From an uncultured Christensenella sp. (GTDB lineage Bacteria > Bacillota > Clostridia > Christensenellales > UBA1242): a DNA stretch of 41,492 nt. The stretch is from NCBI GenBank assembly GCA_905195085.1, contig CAJJUK010000008.1:1-41492 (forward strand). Direction: 5' to 3'. Shown in pieces: positions 32,008 through 40,443 of the stretch (within the stretch, counting starts at the first letter, position 1; every line of letters begins with the position of its first letter). Made by a program: the position numbers and the translations under genes. The notes under the pieces were generated by a model. The model saw only the letters and a program-made list of their open reading frames with translations, had not been told where the DNA came from and ran no database searches.

Positions 32008-34068
32008 ATGAAAAATAGAAAAAACATACGATTTCTGTCAGTCTTGTTTTGTTTTATGTTTTTGTTTTTTGTGGGCTGTGATGGCGGCATGGGAGGCATC
32101 GGTGGAGGTGATGACGGCAACCCTCAATCTCTTGCCGGTGCCAAAACTTTAAGCAGACCTGCAGAATACAACTTTTCTGATGCAGTTGGCGAGAATGCTT
32201 CACAATATTACTTTAATATTTTCGCTCGATATGTGTCATATCTTCTATATAATACTTATGAGTCTAATAATCTTGATACAAATGAACAGGAATCTTTATT
32301 TAAGGATATTGACACTGAAAATGGTGAAACATTTACAAATTTTACAGGAAACAACCAATATTATTTATTTGATTCTTTAAGATATTCAATCACAGATGTG
32401 ACGACAACTTATGACGCAGAGGGTGCAATACTTTCTCAAACTTTAACTTTGGACACTAATTCAGGTTGGAAGTGGACAATTAAAAACGATGCAACAGGTG
32501 TAGAAAATTTCTTTACTCAGTTAAGTAATAAATATCAAGAAATCAAGGTTTCTCAAAACACTAATGGAAATTGGTTAGTAGAAATAGAAATGAGTTCAGA
32601 TTGGAAAAATTTATATGCGTTAGAGAGTAGTTTTATTCCTTCATTTAGTAAATATTATGGTGTTGATGAATCAACAAAAAAAGATGATGATAGTGAGATA
32701 GTTAACTATTGGTTGTCGCCTTATTATGAACAAAACGTTGCAACAGCAGAAGAACTTGAAAAGTTTAAAACCGATGGTGGAGAATTGCCAACAGTGAACT
32801 ATTTCCAAGATGCTTTGGAATATGCGACTTATTTGTTTGTGCTAGGTTATGATTATGTTGAAGAAACTTCTCCTGGAGTCTTTGTAGAAACAGAAGATGC
32901 ACCATTGTTTGATTTTGAAGTGAGATATAATCCTGCCACCGGGGTTGTGACTGATGTGGTGGTTAATGGTTGGGAAACCCAGGCAATTTCCATTGTTGAT
33001 GCACTGGGAAGAGTGAAAGCGTTATATCAAGAGCAAGCTGGTTTCATTGGATTAACATCAGAAAATAAGGACCAGATTGCGAGATTTATTGAAGACAAAA
33101 TCATTGGCGAAAATGCAATGGCAAAAGACAAGTTGACAGTGACTCAACAAACAATTCAAAAAAACGCTGATGGTGTTGCTGGAAGTCCTGTTATTGGAAC
33201 ACCGTTACAATTTAATAGAAACTATTCAATCATTATTGATAACATCATTGACTATGCTTGTTCACAGGCTCCTATCGGTTATGACAGTGAAACGGGCGAA
33301 AGTTTGACTCTGGACAATGCTTATCCTGTTTCAAAAATTACTGATTATTCGGGCGACTATTTCTTCTTGAATTATGAAAACGATGATGATAGCGAGTTGT
33401 TCAAATATATTGAAGCAGCAGAATATCAGAGTTTGATTATGTATCCGCAAGATGAAGATTTGGGGAAACCTCTTGAAGATATTTGGTTGGCTTTTGAATA
33501 TTATGAAAACCCAGACCCAACTAAGAGAATGGCAGAATCAATAACAATTAATGTTGGTTTCAGATACTTTAGCAGCACTGCTAATGGTGGTGCAGGAGAA
33601 GTTGTTTGCGAAGGAGAAACTCAAATAGAAGTCAAATATGGCAAGAATGGCGAAGTTGCGGGTGAAAATCCTGATGTAAACTGGGTTTATATTGGTTACA
33701 GTGTCAATGAGCCAGACCAATATGACATTGCCTTGACAAGTGGACTTACTATGAACACAAGTTTCAACAATAACATTGGTGGCGGAGTTCTTAATCCATT
33801 TGTTTCTGGAACAGAAATTGAAGGTTCAACTGCTTCAAAATTGGTTACAGGAACTGATGCGGCAAGAAGTTATTACAAACTTAATCCTTCATCAACATAT
33901 GGATTCTATAGCACGCTTGACGAGAGCAAGTTCTCTGTTAATGAAGCAGGTGAAGATGCTTGTGATTTCATTGAGATTTACTTTGATATAAACAAAGAAA
34001 AAGGTGTTTCTGGAATTAGTTATAATTACAAAGTTGGACTGGTTTATTTTGGAGCACAAGATGTTTAA
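32008..34068 (+). CDS. Large lipoprotein, unknown function
   Basis: The product has 686 residues from ATG 32008. A basic N-terminus (MKNRKNIR), a hydrophobic helix rich in Phe/Leu and FVGC at Cys24 form a lipoprotein signal. A Gly-rich linker (GGMGGIGGG) follows. The rest is an acidic, Tyr-, Asn- and Thr-rich extracellular domain with no motif I recognise. It has a SusD-like look in composition only, and no SusC partner exists here. No Shine-Dalgarno precedes the ATG. It may work with the lipoprotein upstream, but the two are separately transcribed and not clearly similar. Confidence 0.82.
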   Translation: MKNRKNIRFLSVLFCFMFLFFVGCDGGMGGIGGGDDGNPQSLAGAKTLSRPAEYNFSDAVGENASQYYFNIFARYVSYLLYNTYESNNLDTNEQESLFKDIDTENGETFTNFTGNNQYYLFDSLRYSITDVTTTYDAEGAILSQTLTLDTNSGWKWTIKNDATGVENFFTQLSNKYQEIKVSQNTNGNWLVEIEMSSDWKNLYALESSFIPSFSKYYGVDESTKKDDDSEIVNYWLSPYYEQNVATAEELEKFKTDGGELPTVNYFQDALEYATYLFVLGYDYVEETSPGVFVETEDAPLFDFEVRYNPATGVVTDVVVNGWETQAISIVDALGRVKALYQEQAGFIGLTSENKDQIARFIEDKIIGENAMAKDKLTVTQQTIQKNADGVAGSPVIGTPLQFNRNYSIIIDNIIDYACSQAPIGYDSETGESLTLDNAYPVSKITDYSGDYFFLNYENDDDSELFKYIEAAEYQSLIMYPQDEDLGKPLEDIWLAFEYYENPDPTKRMAESITINVGFRYFSSTANGGAGEVVCEGETQIEVKYGKNGEVAGENPDVNWVYIGYSVNEPDQYDIALTSGLTMNTSFNNNIGGGVLNPFVSGTEIEGSTASKLVTGTDAARSYYKLNPSSTYGFYSTLDESKFSVNEAGEDACDFIEIYFDINKEKGVSGISYNYKVGLVYFGAQDV

Positions 34069-34070
34069 AA

Positions 34071-34097
34071 AGAGATGAAAATTCATCTCTTTTTTTA
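34071..34097 (+). terminator. Intrinsic terminator
   Basis: AGAGATGAA pairs with TTCATCTCT over a minimal loop, followed by eight T. Confidence 0.85.
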
Positions 34098-34120
34098 TTA
34101 TTTTTTTAATAAAATCTATC

Positions 34121-34149
34121 TAGACAGAGCAATGCTTTTGTGGTATAAT
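34121..34149 (+). promoter_or_regulatory. floA promoter
   Basis: TAGACA (34121-34126), 17 bp, TATAAT (34144-34149) with extended TG. Confidence 0.7.
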
Positions 34150-34198
34150 GATAGCGAAAAATTATTTATTATTTTACATACTAGAATTAGGAGAAAGA

Positions 34199-35176
34199 AT
34201 GAACGCTGGAGTTATTGTTGCTATTGTTTTGGCAGGATTGGTTTTTATATTTTTATTGACATTATTCATTTTGATGCCTAAAAGAGCATATTTTACTGCA
34301 TTTTTTTCTGGGGCTTATGTTTCTTTGTTTAAATCTATAAGCATGAAGTTGAGAAAACTTGATGTTAACGAAATCTTTGATGCCTATGTTCTTGCAAAGA
34401 AATCTCATATTTCTGTTTCAATTTATGACCTTGAGATCATCTCCACAAGTGGTGGTCACCCTTTGAAAATTGTTGAAGGTTTGAATGCTGCAAAAAGTGC
34501 AAATCTTAATTTTGATATGGATTTTGTTAAAGCAATTGACATATCTGGAAGAGAAGTTTTGGAAGTCGTGAGAGAATGTATCAATCCGAAAATTGTCGAA
34601 CTTCCTTTGATTTCTTCAGTTGCACAAGACAACTGGGAAGTTAATGTGAAGGTGTCCCTGACACTCAAAGTTGACATCAAGAATTTTTTGAGTGGTGTGA
34701 CAGAAGAAACAATTTCTGCAAGAGCAGTTGAGGCAGTTGTAACAAAAATTGCCAACACTGAAAGGGCAAGTTTTCTGGTTTCGAAACCTCAACTTATCGA
34801 CAAAGCGATTTTTGATGCTGGCATTGATGATGATTCAAAATATGAACTTGTCTCTGCTGATGTCATTCATGTTGATTTGGGAATTAACAGGGGTCTTTCT
34901 GCTGAAAAGGAACAAATTGAGAAAAACAGAATTTTGACGGCAAATCAACTTGAACATCGCAGACTTGTTGCTGTTGCTGTTGAACAGGAGATGAAAGCAA
35001 AAGCAGAGGAGATGCGTGCTAAGGTCATTGAAAAAGAAGCTGAAGTCCCAAAGGCTGTTGTTGAGGCTATCAAGGAAGGGAAAATGAAAGACGTTGTGGA
35101 CTATTACAAACTTCAAAACTTGCAGGCAGATACTGAAATGAGAAGACATTTGGTTGGGAAAAGCAATAAGTCCTAA
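34199..35176 (+). CDS. floA: Flotillin-like protein FloA
   Basis: The product has 325 residues from ATG 34199 behind TTAGGAG. It has an N-terminal membrane helix, an SPFH/flotillin domain with GGHPLKIVEGL and the long Glu/Ala-rich helix (EQEMKAKAEEMRAKVIEKEAEVP split by charged turns) of the FloA/YqfA family. FloA organises functional membrane microdomains and affects secretion and sporulation. The nfeD gene that usually precedes it is absent. The genes after it follow the B. subtilis yqfA-yqfB-yqfC-yqfD order. Confidence 0.93.
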   Translation: MNAGVIVAIVLAGLVFIFLLTLFILMPKRAYFTAFFSGAYVSLFKSISMKLRKLDVNEIFDAYVLAKKSHISVSIYDLEIISTSGGHPLKIVEGLNAAKSANLNFDMDFVKAIDISGREVLEVVRECINPKIVELPLISSVAQDNWEVNVKVSLTLKVDIKNFLSGVTEETISARAVEAVVTKIANTERASFLVSKPQLIDKAIFDAGIDDDSKYELVSADVIHVDLGINRGLSAEKEQIEKNRILTANQLEHRRLVAVAVEQEMKAKAEEMRAKVIEKEAEVPKAVVEAIKEGKMKDVVDYYKLQNLQADTEMRRHLVGKSNKS

Positions 35177-35212
35177 CATATCTGAAAACTTTTGATCTAA
35201 AAGGAGGCAAAA

Positions 35213-35884
35213 ATGTATATAGCAATTTATGTGTGTGCCATTGTTCTGGTGTTTGCTATGATTGTTCTGTTCTTTGTCTTAAGGAATAAGAAAGACAAAA
35301 AGCATTTGAATGATTACAAAAACTCAAAAGCTGAAAACGTTGACAGAATAATGAAAGAAGTGGATTTGCCTCAAAATCTTGAAAAAGTGAAAGAAATGGA
35401 CAAAATTGAAATTGCAAAAGAGGAACCTAAGGTTGATGCAACTTTTGAGGATTTTTCTTTGGATGGGAAGAAGAACGCGACTTCAAAGCCAGAAAAGAAA
35501 GCTGAAGTGGGAGTGCAGAATAATAATACATTTTTTAATCCATTTGTTGATGACGAAGATGAGAATGAAGAAACCCAATATAATGATGAGGACGATGATG
35601 ATTTCTTTGATGAAAAATTTGCAGAATATGAAAAATTTTTAAGAGAGAATCTCAGTTTTGAAGAAAATGATGACAAGGCGGAAGATGACACAAGTGTAAT
35701 TGATTTTGACACTGCAGATGATTCTGATGATCTTGATGCTTTAGCTGATTTTGATTTGGACTCTTTAAAGGGGAAAAGTGACGAAGAAATTGCTGAACTT
35801 ATCAAATCTCTTCCACCTAAGGCGCAAGAGTTGCTTATGACTGATATATTAGGCAAGAAAAATTTTGATGATAAAGAAGACTGA
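35213..35884 (+). CDS. Single-pass membrane protein with acidic cytoplasmic domain
   Basis: The 223-residue product follows AAAGGAGG. One N-terminal membrane helix (residues 2-25) is followed by a short basic stretch and a long disordered, Asp/Glu-rich region. A final helical segment (SDEEIAELIKSLPPKAQELLMTDIL) looks folded. I do not recognise it. It occupies the yqfB position between floA and yqfC, which suggests a link to the membrane or sporulation genes around it. It ends in TGA within a terminator hairpin. Confidence 0.72.
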   Translation: MYIAIYVCAIVLVFAMIVLFFVLRNKKDKKHLNDYKNSKAENVDRIMKEVDLPQNLEKVKEMDKIEIAKEEPKVDATFEDFSLDGKKNATSKPEKKAEVGVQNNNTFFNPFVDDEDENEETQYNDEDDDDFFDEKFAEYEKFLRENLSFEENDDKAEDDTSVIDFDTADDSDDLDALADFDLDSLKGKSDEEIAELIKSLPPKAQELLMTDILGKKNFDDKED

Positions 35885-35899
35885 TGGTCTTCTTTTTTT
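35874..35899 (+). terminator. Intrinsic terminator
   Basis: AAGAAGAC pairs with GTCTTCTT around TGATG, followed by T-run. The stop codon of the preceding gene begins inside it. Confidence 0.82.
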
Positions 35900-35928
35900 A
35901 TTTTATCTTCTTTTAAACACCGATTGTT

Positions 35929-35937
35929 CATATAATA
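35929..35937 (+). promoter_or_regulatory. Possible SigE-like -10 of the yqfC operon
   Basis: CATATAATA fits the CATANNNTA core of mother-cell sigma factors, 25 bp before yqfC, a gene under SigE control in B. subtilis. It also contains TATAAT, but no sigma-A -35 is present at the right distance. Confidence 0.35.
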
Positions 35938-35961
35938 CTATGAAAACTTTATAGGTGAAAT

Positions 35962-36225
35962 ATGTTCAATTTTTTAGGAGAGATTAAGGATAACGTAAAA
36001 AATTCCAAAAACTTTGATTTAGACAGTTTTAACATCATAAATGTGTCTGGTCGTTTGCTTTATGTCGAGGGACATCTGGGGCTTGTGTCGCTCTCAAAAG
36101 AACTGATTTCCTTCAAAGTTAAAAAGGGGGTCATTATGGTTGAAGGAAGCGATATGATCTTGGCAGAATTAAGTGAAAACACAATAAAAATTTGTGGAAG
36201 CATTAAAAAGGTGGAACAAATTTGA
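35962..36225 (+). CDS. yqfC: Sporulation protein YqfC (YabP family)
   Basis: The 87-residue protein is of the YabP/YqfC family, with the VSGRLLYVEGHLGLVSLSKE and FKVKKGVIMVEGSDM strands. In Bacillus it is a mother-cell protein needed for normal sporulation. The ATG follows ATAGGTG. Its TGA shares one base with the yqfD ATG. Confidence 0.9.
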   Translation: MFNFLGEIKDNVKNSKNFDLDSFNIINVSGRLLYVEGHLGLVSLSKELISFKVKKGVIMVEGSDMILAELSENTIKICGSIKKVEQI

Positions 36226-37352
36226 TGAAATTCAAAAATCAAACCAAATTTCATATTCATGGATTGAATCAAGAAAAGTTGCTAAGTGATCTATGCAAAA
36301 CTGTTTCATTGAATGAAATTGAAAGAAAAGAAAAAAACGAGACAACTTTTGAATGTTCCTATTTTGAATATAAAAAAGTGGAAAAATTTTTGAAAAATAG
36401 AAATGTTAAGATTGTTTCAATTGAACATTCTGGGTTGGCTTATAATTTGAAAAAGATTTTAACTTCATATGGCTTGATTTTGGCAGTTTTACTTTTTTCA
36501 GTTTTTTATTATGTTCAAAATCAATTTATTTTGCAATATGAAATCAATGGAGTGGACAGGCTTAGCGAATTTGAGGTCATGGATTTTGTTAAAGAGAATT
36601 TTTCAAGACAGAAAAACAAAATTTCAGTTGATGAGATAGAACTGGGACTTGTTGACGAATTTAAAGAAATAAGTTTTGTTTCGTGCATGATCAAGGGACA
36701 AACGCTTGTTGTCAACATAAAGGAAAAGTTGTGGCCAGATGAGATGTATGGCGAATTTTCTCCAATCATATCTCAAAAAGATGGAAAAATTACGGAAATA
36801 AATTTGATATCTGGGACTGCAAAGGTTAAGGTTGGAGACATTGTTCAAAAAGGTGATGTTCTGATTGAACCATACACAATTGATGCTTCGGGAGAACTTA
36901 AAAAGGTCGAAGCAAAAGGAGAAGTTTATGCACAGGTCTATAACGAAGGAAGTTGTGACCACTATCAAACATATATCCAAGTTGAGAGAACTGGAAGAGT
37001 GGTGGAACAAAATGACATAACTTTGTTTGGACTTTCAATTTACAGCTTTAAAGAAGATGTGAATTTTCAAATGTACGAAGTTGAATATGAAGACTTGGAC
37101 TTGACGAGTAATTTGTTTTTGCCCTTCAAAATGAGAAAAACAATTTATTATGAATTGGAAGAAAAGATAATCAGCAGCGATTTTGAAGATGTTAAGGAAG
37201 AATATATTGCAAAAGCAAAAGAAAAAGCGTTGGAAAATTGTGATAATTATGATACAATAATTGATGAGTTCTATACTTTAAGGCATCTTTCTGGGGTTAC
37301 TATTGTCAATTATTGCATAATTACTTCAGAGCAAATAGGAGGAATTGAATGA
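36225..37352 (+). CDS. yqfD: Sporulation protein YqfD (stage IV)
   Basis: The 375-residue protein starts at ATG 36225 (MKFKNQTKFHIHG). It has one membrane helix (about residues 80-100), a POTRA-like region (YEINGVDRLSEFEVMDFVKE) and a large outer domain with WPDEMYG and TAKVKVGDIVQKGDVLIEP. It belongs to the YqfD family needed at stage IV. It is coupled to yqfC and overlaps ybeY by 4 bases. PhoH, normally between yqfD and ybeY, is missing. Confidence 0.9.
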   Translation: MKFKNQTKFHIHGLNQEKLLSDLCKTVSLNEIERKEKNETTFECSYFEYKKVEKFLKNRNVKIVSIEHSGLAYNLKKILTSYGLILAVLLFSVFYYVQNQFILQYEINGVDRLSEFEVMDFVKENFSRQKNKISVDEIELGLVDEFKEISFVSCMIKGQTLVVNIKEKLWPDEMYGEFSPIISQKDGKITEINLISGTAKVKVGDIVQKGDVLIEPYTIDASGELKKVEAKGEVYAQVYNEGSCDHYQTYIQVERTGRVVEQNDITLFGLSIYSFKEDVNFQMYEVEYEDLDLTSNLFLPFKMRKTIYYELEEKIISSDFEDVKEEYIAKAKEKALENCDNYDTIIDEFYTLRHLSGVTIVNYCIITSEQIGGIE

Positions 37353-37813
37353 TTATTGATGGAAAAATTTTTCCATATAAGAAAACAATTGTGAAAATGT
37401 TTGAAACTGCTGAGCAGATTTTGAAAGAAAATTTCAAAGAGGTCAATCTTTCAATAAATTTTGTTAGCGAAGAAAAAATAAAACAGTTAAACAAAGATTT
37501 TAGAAACGTTGATAGGGTCACAGATGTTCTTTCTTTTCCAAATCTAAACAAAAATGTTGATCAAACATTGAAAGAGTTTGAACAAGAAAAAGACGAAGAC
37601 GGCATTTTGTTTTTGGGAGATATTGTGATTTGCAAAAAAGTGGCATACAAACAAGCAAAAGAATATGGTCACAGCAAAAAAAGAGAAGTTTGCTTTTTGG
37701 CGCTGCATGGGCTTCTTCACCTTTTGGGCTATGATCATATTGAAAAGAAAGACGAAGAACTTATGATGAAAGCTGCAAATTCAATTTTGGAAAAATTTGG
37801 AGTGGAAAGATGA
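37349..37813 (+). CDS. ybeY: rRNA maturation endoribonuclease YbeY
   Basis: The 154-residue metalloprotein carries the zinc motif HGLLHLLGYDH (HxxxHxxxxxH) and the conserved RNVDRVTDVLSFP. It takes part in 16S rRNA 3' end maturation and ribosome quality control. It overlaps yqfD (ATGA) and era (ATGA). Confidence 0.95.
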   Translation: MIIDGKIFPYKKTIVKMFETAEQILKENFKEVNLSINFVSEEKIKQLNKDFRNVDRVTDVLSFPNLNKNVDQTLKEFEQEKDEDGILFLGDIVICKKVAYKQAKEYGHSKKREVCFLALHGLLHLLGYDHIEKKDEELMMKAANSILEKFGVER

Positions 37814-38637
37814 AGTGTGGATATGTTGCTGTTTTGGGACAACCTAATGCGGGGAAAAGCAGTCTCGTGAATTTTTTTGTTGGAGAAGAAGTTGCAATTG
37901 TCTCTCACAGAAGACAAACCACAAGAAATTCTATTCTTGGCATCAAGAATGGAGAAGGCTATCAAATTATTTTTATTGACACACCTGGAATTCATCACAG
38001 CAAAAACAATCTTGATAAATTCATGATGAAAAATGTGAGAAACGCTTTGGCAGGGGCAGATGTTGTGCTTTATTTGTTTGATGGTTCAAAACCACTGGAA
38101 GATGAAGAGTTGCAATATATCCAAATGCTGAAAGACAAAGCGGAAAAATTGATCTTGGTACAGACAAAAGCAGACAAGAAGCAAGTTGCAAATGACCTTG
38201 GTGCTTTGCAGGTTTCAGTTATGAATGGAAAGAATATTGATGTTTTGTTGGACAAAATTGTTGACTATCTTCCAGAAAATGAACAAATTTATGAAGATGA
38301 CCTTTATACTGATAAGAGTGTATCGTTTTTAATTAGCGAAAAAATAAGAGGTTTTTTGCTCAATAATTTGGACAAAGAAATTCCTCATGGCGTTGCAGTG
38401 GAAATCGTCAATTTTGAGGAGATGACAGACATTGTCAAAATTGAAGCGGAAATCATCTGTGAAAGAGAACAACATAAGGGGATTATTATTGGAAAGAATG
38501 GCAGCGTTCTTAAAAAATTGGGACAAGAAACAAGAGAATACATTGAAAATTTGCTTGAAAAGAAGTGTATGTTGAAACTTTTTGTTAAAGTTGACAAAGA
38601 TTGGAGAAATAAAAACATAAATAAATATTATCAATAA
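37810..38637 (+). CDS. era: GTPase Era
   Basis: The 275-residue GTPase has G1 GQPNAGKSS, G3 DTPGIHH, G4 TKAD and a C-terminal KH domain with GIIIGKNGSVLKKLG. It binds the 16S rRNA 3' end in 30S assembly, functionally next to YbeY. It is slightly shorter than the usual 295-300 residues. dgkA and cdd, which stand between ybeY and era in B. subtilis, are absent. Confidence 0.97.
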   Translation: MKCGYVAVLGQPNAGKSSLVNFFVGEEVAIVSHRRQTTRNSILGIKNGEGYQIIFIDTPGIHHSKNNLDKFMMKNVRNALAGADVVLYLFDGSKPLEDEELQYIQMLKDKAEKLILVQTKADKKQVANDLGALQVSVMNGKNIDVLLDKIVDYLPENEQIYEDDLYTDKSVSFLISEKIRGFLLNNLDKEIPHGVAVEIVNFEEMTDIVKIEAEIICEREQHKGIIIGKNGSVLKKLGQETREYIENLLEKKCMLKLFVKVDKDWRNKNINKYYQ

Positions 38638-38642
38638 AAACA

Positions 38643-38667
38643 AGGCCACAGAAATGTGGCTTTTTTG
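38643..38667 (+). terminator. era terminator
   Basis: GGCCACA pairs with TGTGGCT around GAAA, followed by six T. Confidence 0.88.
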
Positions 38668-38713
38668 TATAATAATTGTTCTTTTGCTAACTCTAACAAA
38701 GAGGAGGGGATTT

Positions 38714-38956
38714 ATGATAGTAGTAAACTACATAGCTTACATTCTAACTTTGATTGGAGCATTGAATTGGGGACTTGTCGGAATCTTTGATTTTGACTTG
38801 GTGACATGGATGTGTATGGGATACCGTAATGGTTGGGCTATTGCAATCTATGTTCTCATTGCATTGTCGGCAATTTGGTTGATTATTTCTCCAATTATTT
38901 CCAAAGGTATGCTTGATTTGGGTTGCAAATATAGAAAAAATCAGGAGAAAATGTAA
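38714..38956 (+). CDS. DUF378 family membrane protein
   Basis: The product has 80 residues from ATG 38714, chosen for the strong GAGGAGGGG site; an upstream frame begins in the era terminator. Two membrane helices with the motif LIGALNWGLVGIFDFDLV identify the DUF378 (YuzA-like) family. Function unknown. Single gene with its own terminator. Confidence 0.87.
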   Translation: MIVVNYIAYILTLIGALNWGLVGIFDFDLVTWMCMGYRNGWAIAIYVLIALSAIWLIISPIISKGMLDLGCKYRKNQEKM

Positions 38957-38993
38957 AATAAAAGCCTTTAAATTCAAAGGCTTTTATTTTTAT
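38956..38993. terminator. Bidirectional terminator
   Basis: AAATAAAAGCCTTT pairs with AAAGGCTTTTATTT (14 bp) around AAATTC. It is shared by the DUF378 gene and the convergent MerR gene. Confidence 0.9.
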
Positions 38994-39401
38994 CTATTTT
39001 TGCGAATCTTCGCTTAAAATATAAGAAAAATATTCTGTTTCGCCGGATAAAAATTTGTCATATAATTCATTTTTCTTATTTATGTATTCAATAGATTCTT
39101 GGATTGAAGCAATTTGTTCTTGAAGTTGTTTTTTGTGTTCGTTTAACATCTTTTTTCGCTCTGGAATGCTGTCTTTTCCTTTTAAACATAAATCACAATA
39201 CAACTTTATTTCATTCAACGAGAAATTACATTTTTTCAAACAGATTATACCTTTTATCCAGTTGATATCATTGTCATCAAAGACTCTGTAGTTATTGAAC
39301 TTGTCTCTCTTTACATTTGGTATTATTCCAATATTGCAATAATACTTCAACGTGTCATAGTTCAGTCCCGTCATTTTGCAACATTCTTGCATTGTGTACA
39401 T
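38994..39401 (-). CDS. MerR-family transcriptional regulator
   Basis: The product has 135 residues from ATG 39401, chosen for AAAGGAG just upstream. An N-terminal MerR winged helix (MQECCKMTGLNYDTLKYY ... NNYRVFDDNDINWI) is followed by a coiled-coil dimer helix (residues 85-115). It is rich in Cys (7, 8, 22, 54, 58, 69, 72); Cys54 lies near the Cys of aldehyde-sensing AdhR/NmlR regulators (recalled, not aligned). It is divergent from an aldo/keto reductase, and a MerR-type promoter lies between. It probably senses a reactive carbonyl or thiol stress (inference). Confidence 0.85.
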   Translation of the reverse strand: MYTMQECCKMTGLNYDTLKYYCNIGIIPNVKRDKFNNYRVFDDNDINWIKGIICLKKCNFSLNEIKLYCDLCLKGKDSIPERKKMLNEHKKQLQEQIASIQESIEYINKKNELYDKFLSGETEYFSYILSEDSQK

Positions 39402-39439
39402 AAAATTCTCCTTTAACGCCAAAATTTTTTTAAAATTGT

Positions 39440-39470
39440 TTGACCGTGAGTAACTCACGACTATTAAAAT
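39440..39470 (+). promoter_or_regulatory. MerR-type promoter with palindromic operator
   Basis: TTGACC (39440-39445) and TAAAAT (39465-39470) are 19 bp apart, the overlong spacer typical of MerR-activated promoters. The spacer carries the perfect palindrome CGTGAGT-A-ACTCACG (39445-39459). It points toward the aldo/keto reductase and lies between that gene and merR. Confidence 0.75.
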
Positions 39471-39586
39471 ATATTTTGACATAATCAAAAGAATAAGTCA
39501 ATAAAACTGAAAGTTGAATTTGGTTGATTTTAAGTTTGATGATTTGTCCGCTGTAAAATGTAAATAATAAAAAAGGAGAGAAAATT

Positions 39587-39619
39587 ATGGAATATAAAAA
39601 CTTTATAATGGTGTTTTGA
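39587..39619 (+). other. Out-of-frame 5' end of the aldo/keto reductase gene
   Basis: AAAAGGAGAG and ATG 39587 open a frame that reads MEYKNFIMVF and stops at TGA 39617-39619. Adding one base in the A5C/T3 stretch at 39596-39604 would give MEYKNFYNGVLMPRIGYG, the normal N-terminus of this reductase family. So the real start codon is out of frame by one base. The TGA overlaps the next in-frame ATG (TGATG), so re-initiation is possible. Confidence 0.75.
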
Positions 39620-40443
39620 TGCCAAGAATTGGATATGGGGTGTATCAAGTGTCAAAGGAAGAGTGTGAACGTTGTGTTCTTGACGCTCTTGAAGTGGGTT
39701 ATCGTCATATTGACACTGCTCAAAGTTATTTCAATGAAGAAGAAGTTGGAAATGCAATACAAAAGTCTGGAGTGCCAAGAAAAGATATTTTTATAACGAC
39801 AAAAGTGTGGATTGACAACTATGGATATGAAAAATGTTTGAAATCAGTTGAAACATCTCTAAAAAAACTTAAAACAGATTATATTGATTTGGTGTTGTTG
39901 CATCAACCATTTTCTGATTATTATGGTGCTTGGAAAGCTCTTGAAGAATTGTATAAAAATGGAAAAGTTAGAGCGATAGGTGTTTCAAATTTTTATCCTG
40001 ACAGACTTGTTGATATTTGCACATTTGCAGAAATCAAACCTATGGTAAATCAAATTGAAACCAATCCTTTAAATGCACAGTTTGAAGCACACAAATGGTT
40101 GGATAAATATGATGTTGCGCATGAGGCATGGGCGCCACTTGGAGAAAAGAGAAATGGTTTGTTTGAGAATGAAACCCTTTTGAAAATTGCGAAAGCGCAC
40201 GGAAAAAGTGTTGCACAAATCATTTTGCGTTGGGAATATCAAAGAGATATTATTATCATTCCAAAATCAACTCACAAAGAAAGAATGATTGAGAATTTGA
40301 ATATATTAGATTTCAACTTGAATGAACAAGAAATGGAAGAGATTAACAAACTTGACACAAAAACAAGTCTATTCTTTTCACATCAAGACCCTAATATTGT
40401 TGAATGGTTTGCTGATATGGTTGTTCAAAGGAGAAATAAATAA
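39619..40443 (+). CDS. Aldo/keto reductase (5' frameshift)
   Basis: The product has 274 residues from ATG 39619 (MPRIGYGVYQ). The catalytic tetrad is present: Asp in HIDTAQSYFNEE, the Tyr of the same motif, Lys in ITTKVWI and His in VLLHQPF; IGVSNF and IIPKSTHKERM (NADP site) follow. It reduces aldehydes and ketones with NADPH. About 10 N-terminal residues, forming the first strand, are cut off by the frameshift at about 39600, so the protein may be absent, re-initiated or artefactually broken. Upstream lies a MerR-type promoter, suggesting induction by its substrates. Confidence 0.88.
   Translation: MPRIGYGVYQVSKEECERCVLDALEVGYRHIDTAQSYFNEEEVGNAIQKSGVPRKDIFITTKVWIDNYGYEKCLKSVETSLKKLKTDYIDLVLLHQPFSDYYGAWKALEELYKNGKVRAIGVSNFYPDRLVDICTFAEIKPMVNQIETNPLNAQFEAHKWLDKYDVAHEAWAPLGEKRNGLFENETLLKIAKAHGKSVAQIILRWEYQRDIIIIPKSTHKERMIENLNILDFNLNEQEMEEINKLDTKTSLFFSHQDPNIVEWFADMVVQRRNK

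Noticed and set aside
39554..39559. TAAAAT near the reductase ribosome binding site as its promoter
   Set aside because: No -35 box at 16-18 bp; the 19-bp MerR-type promoter at 39440-39470 is much better.
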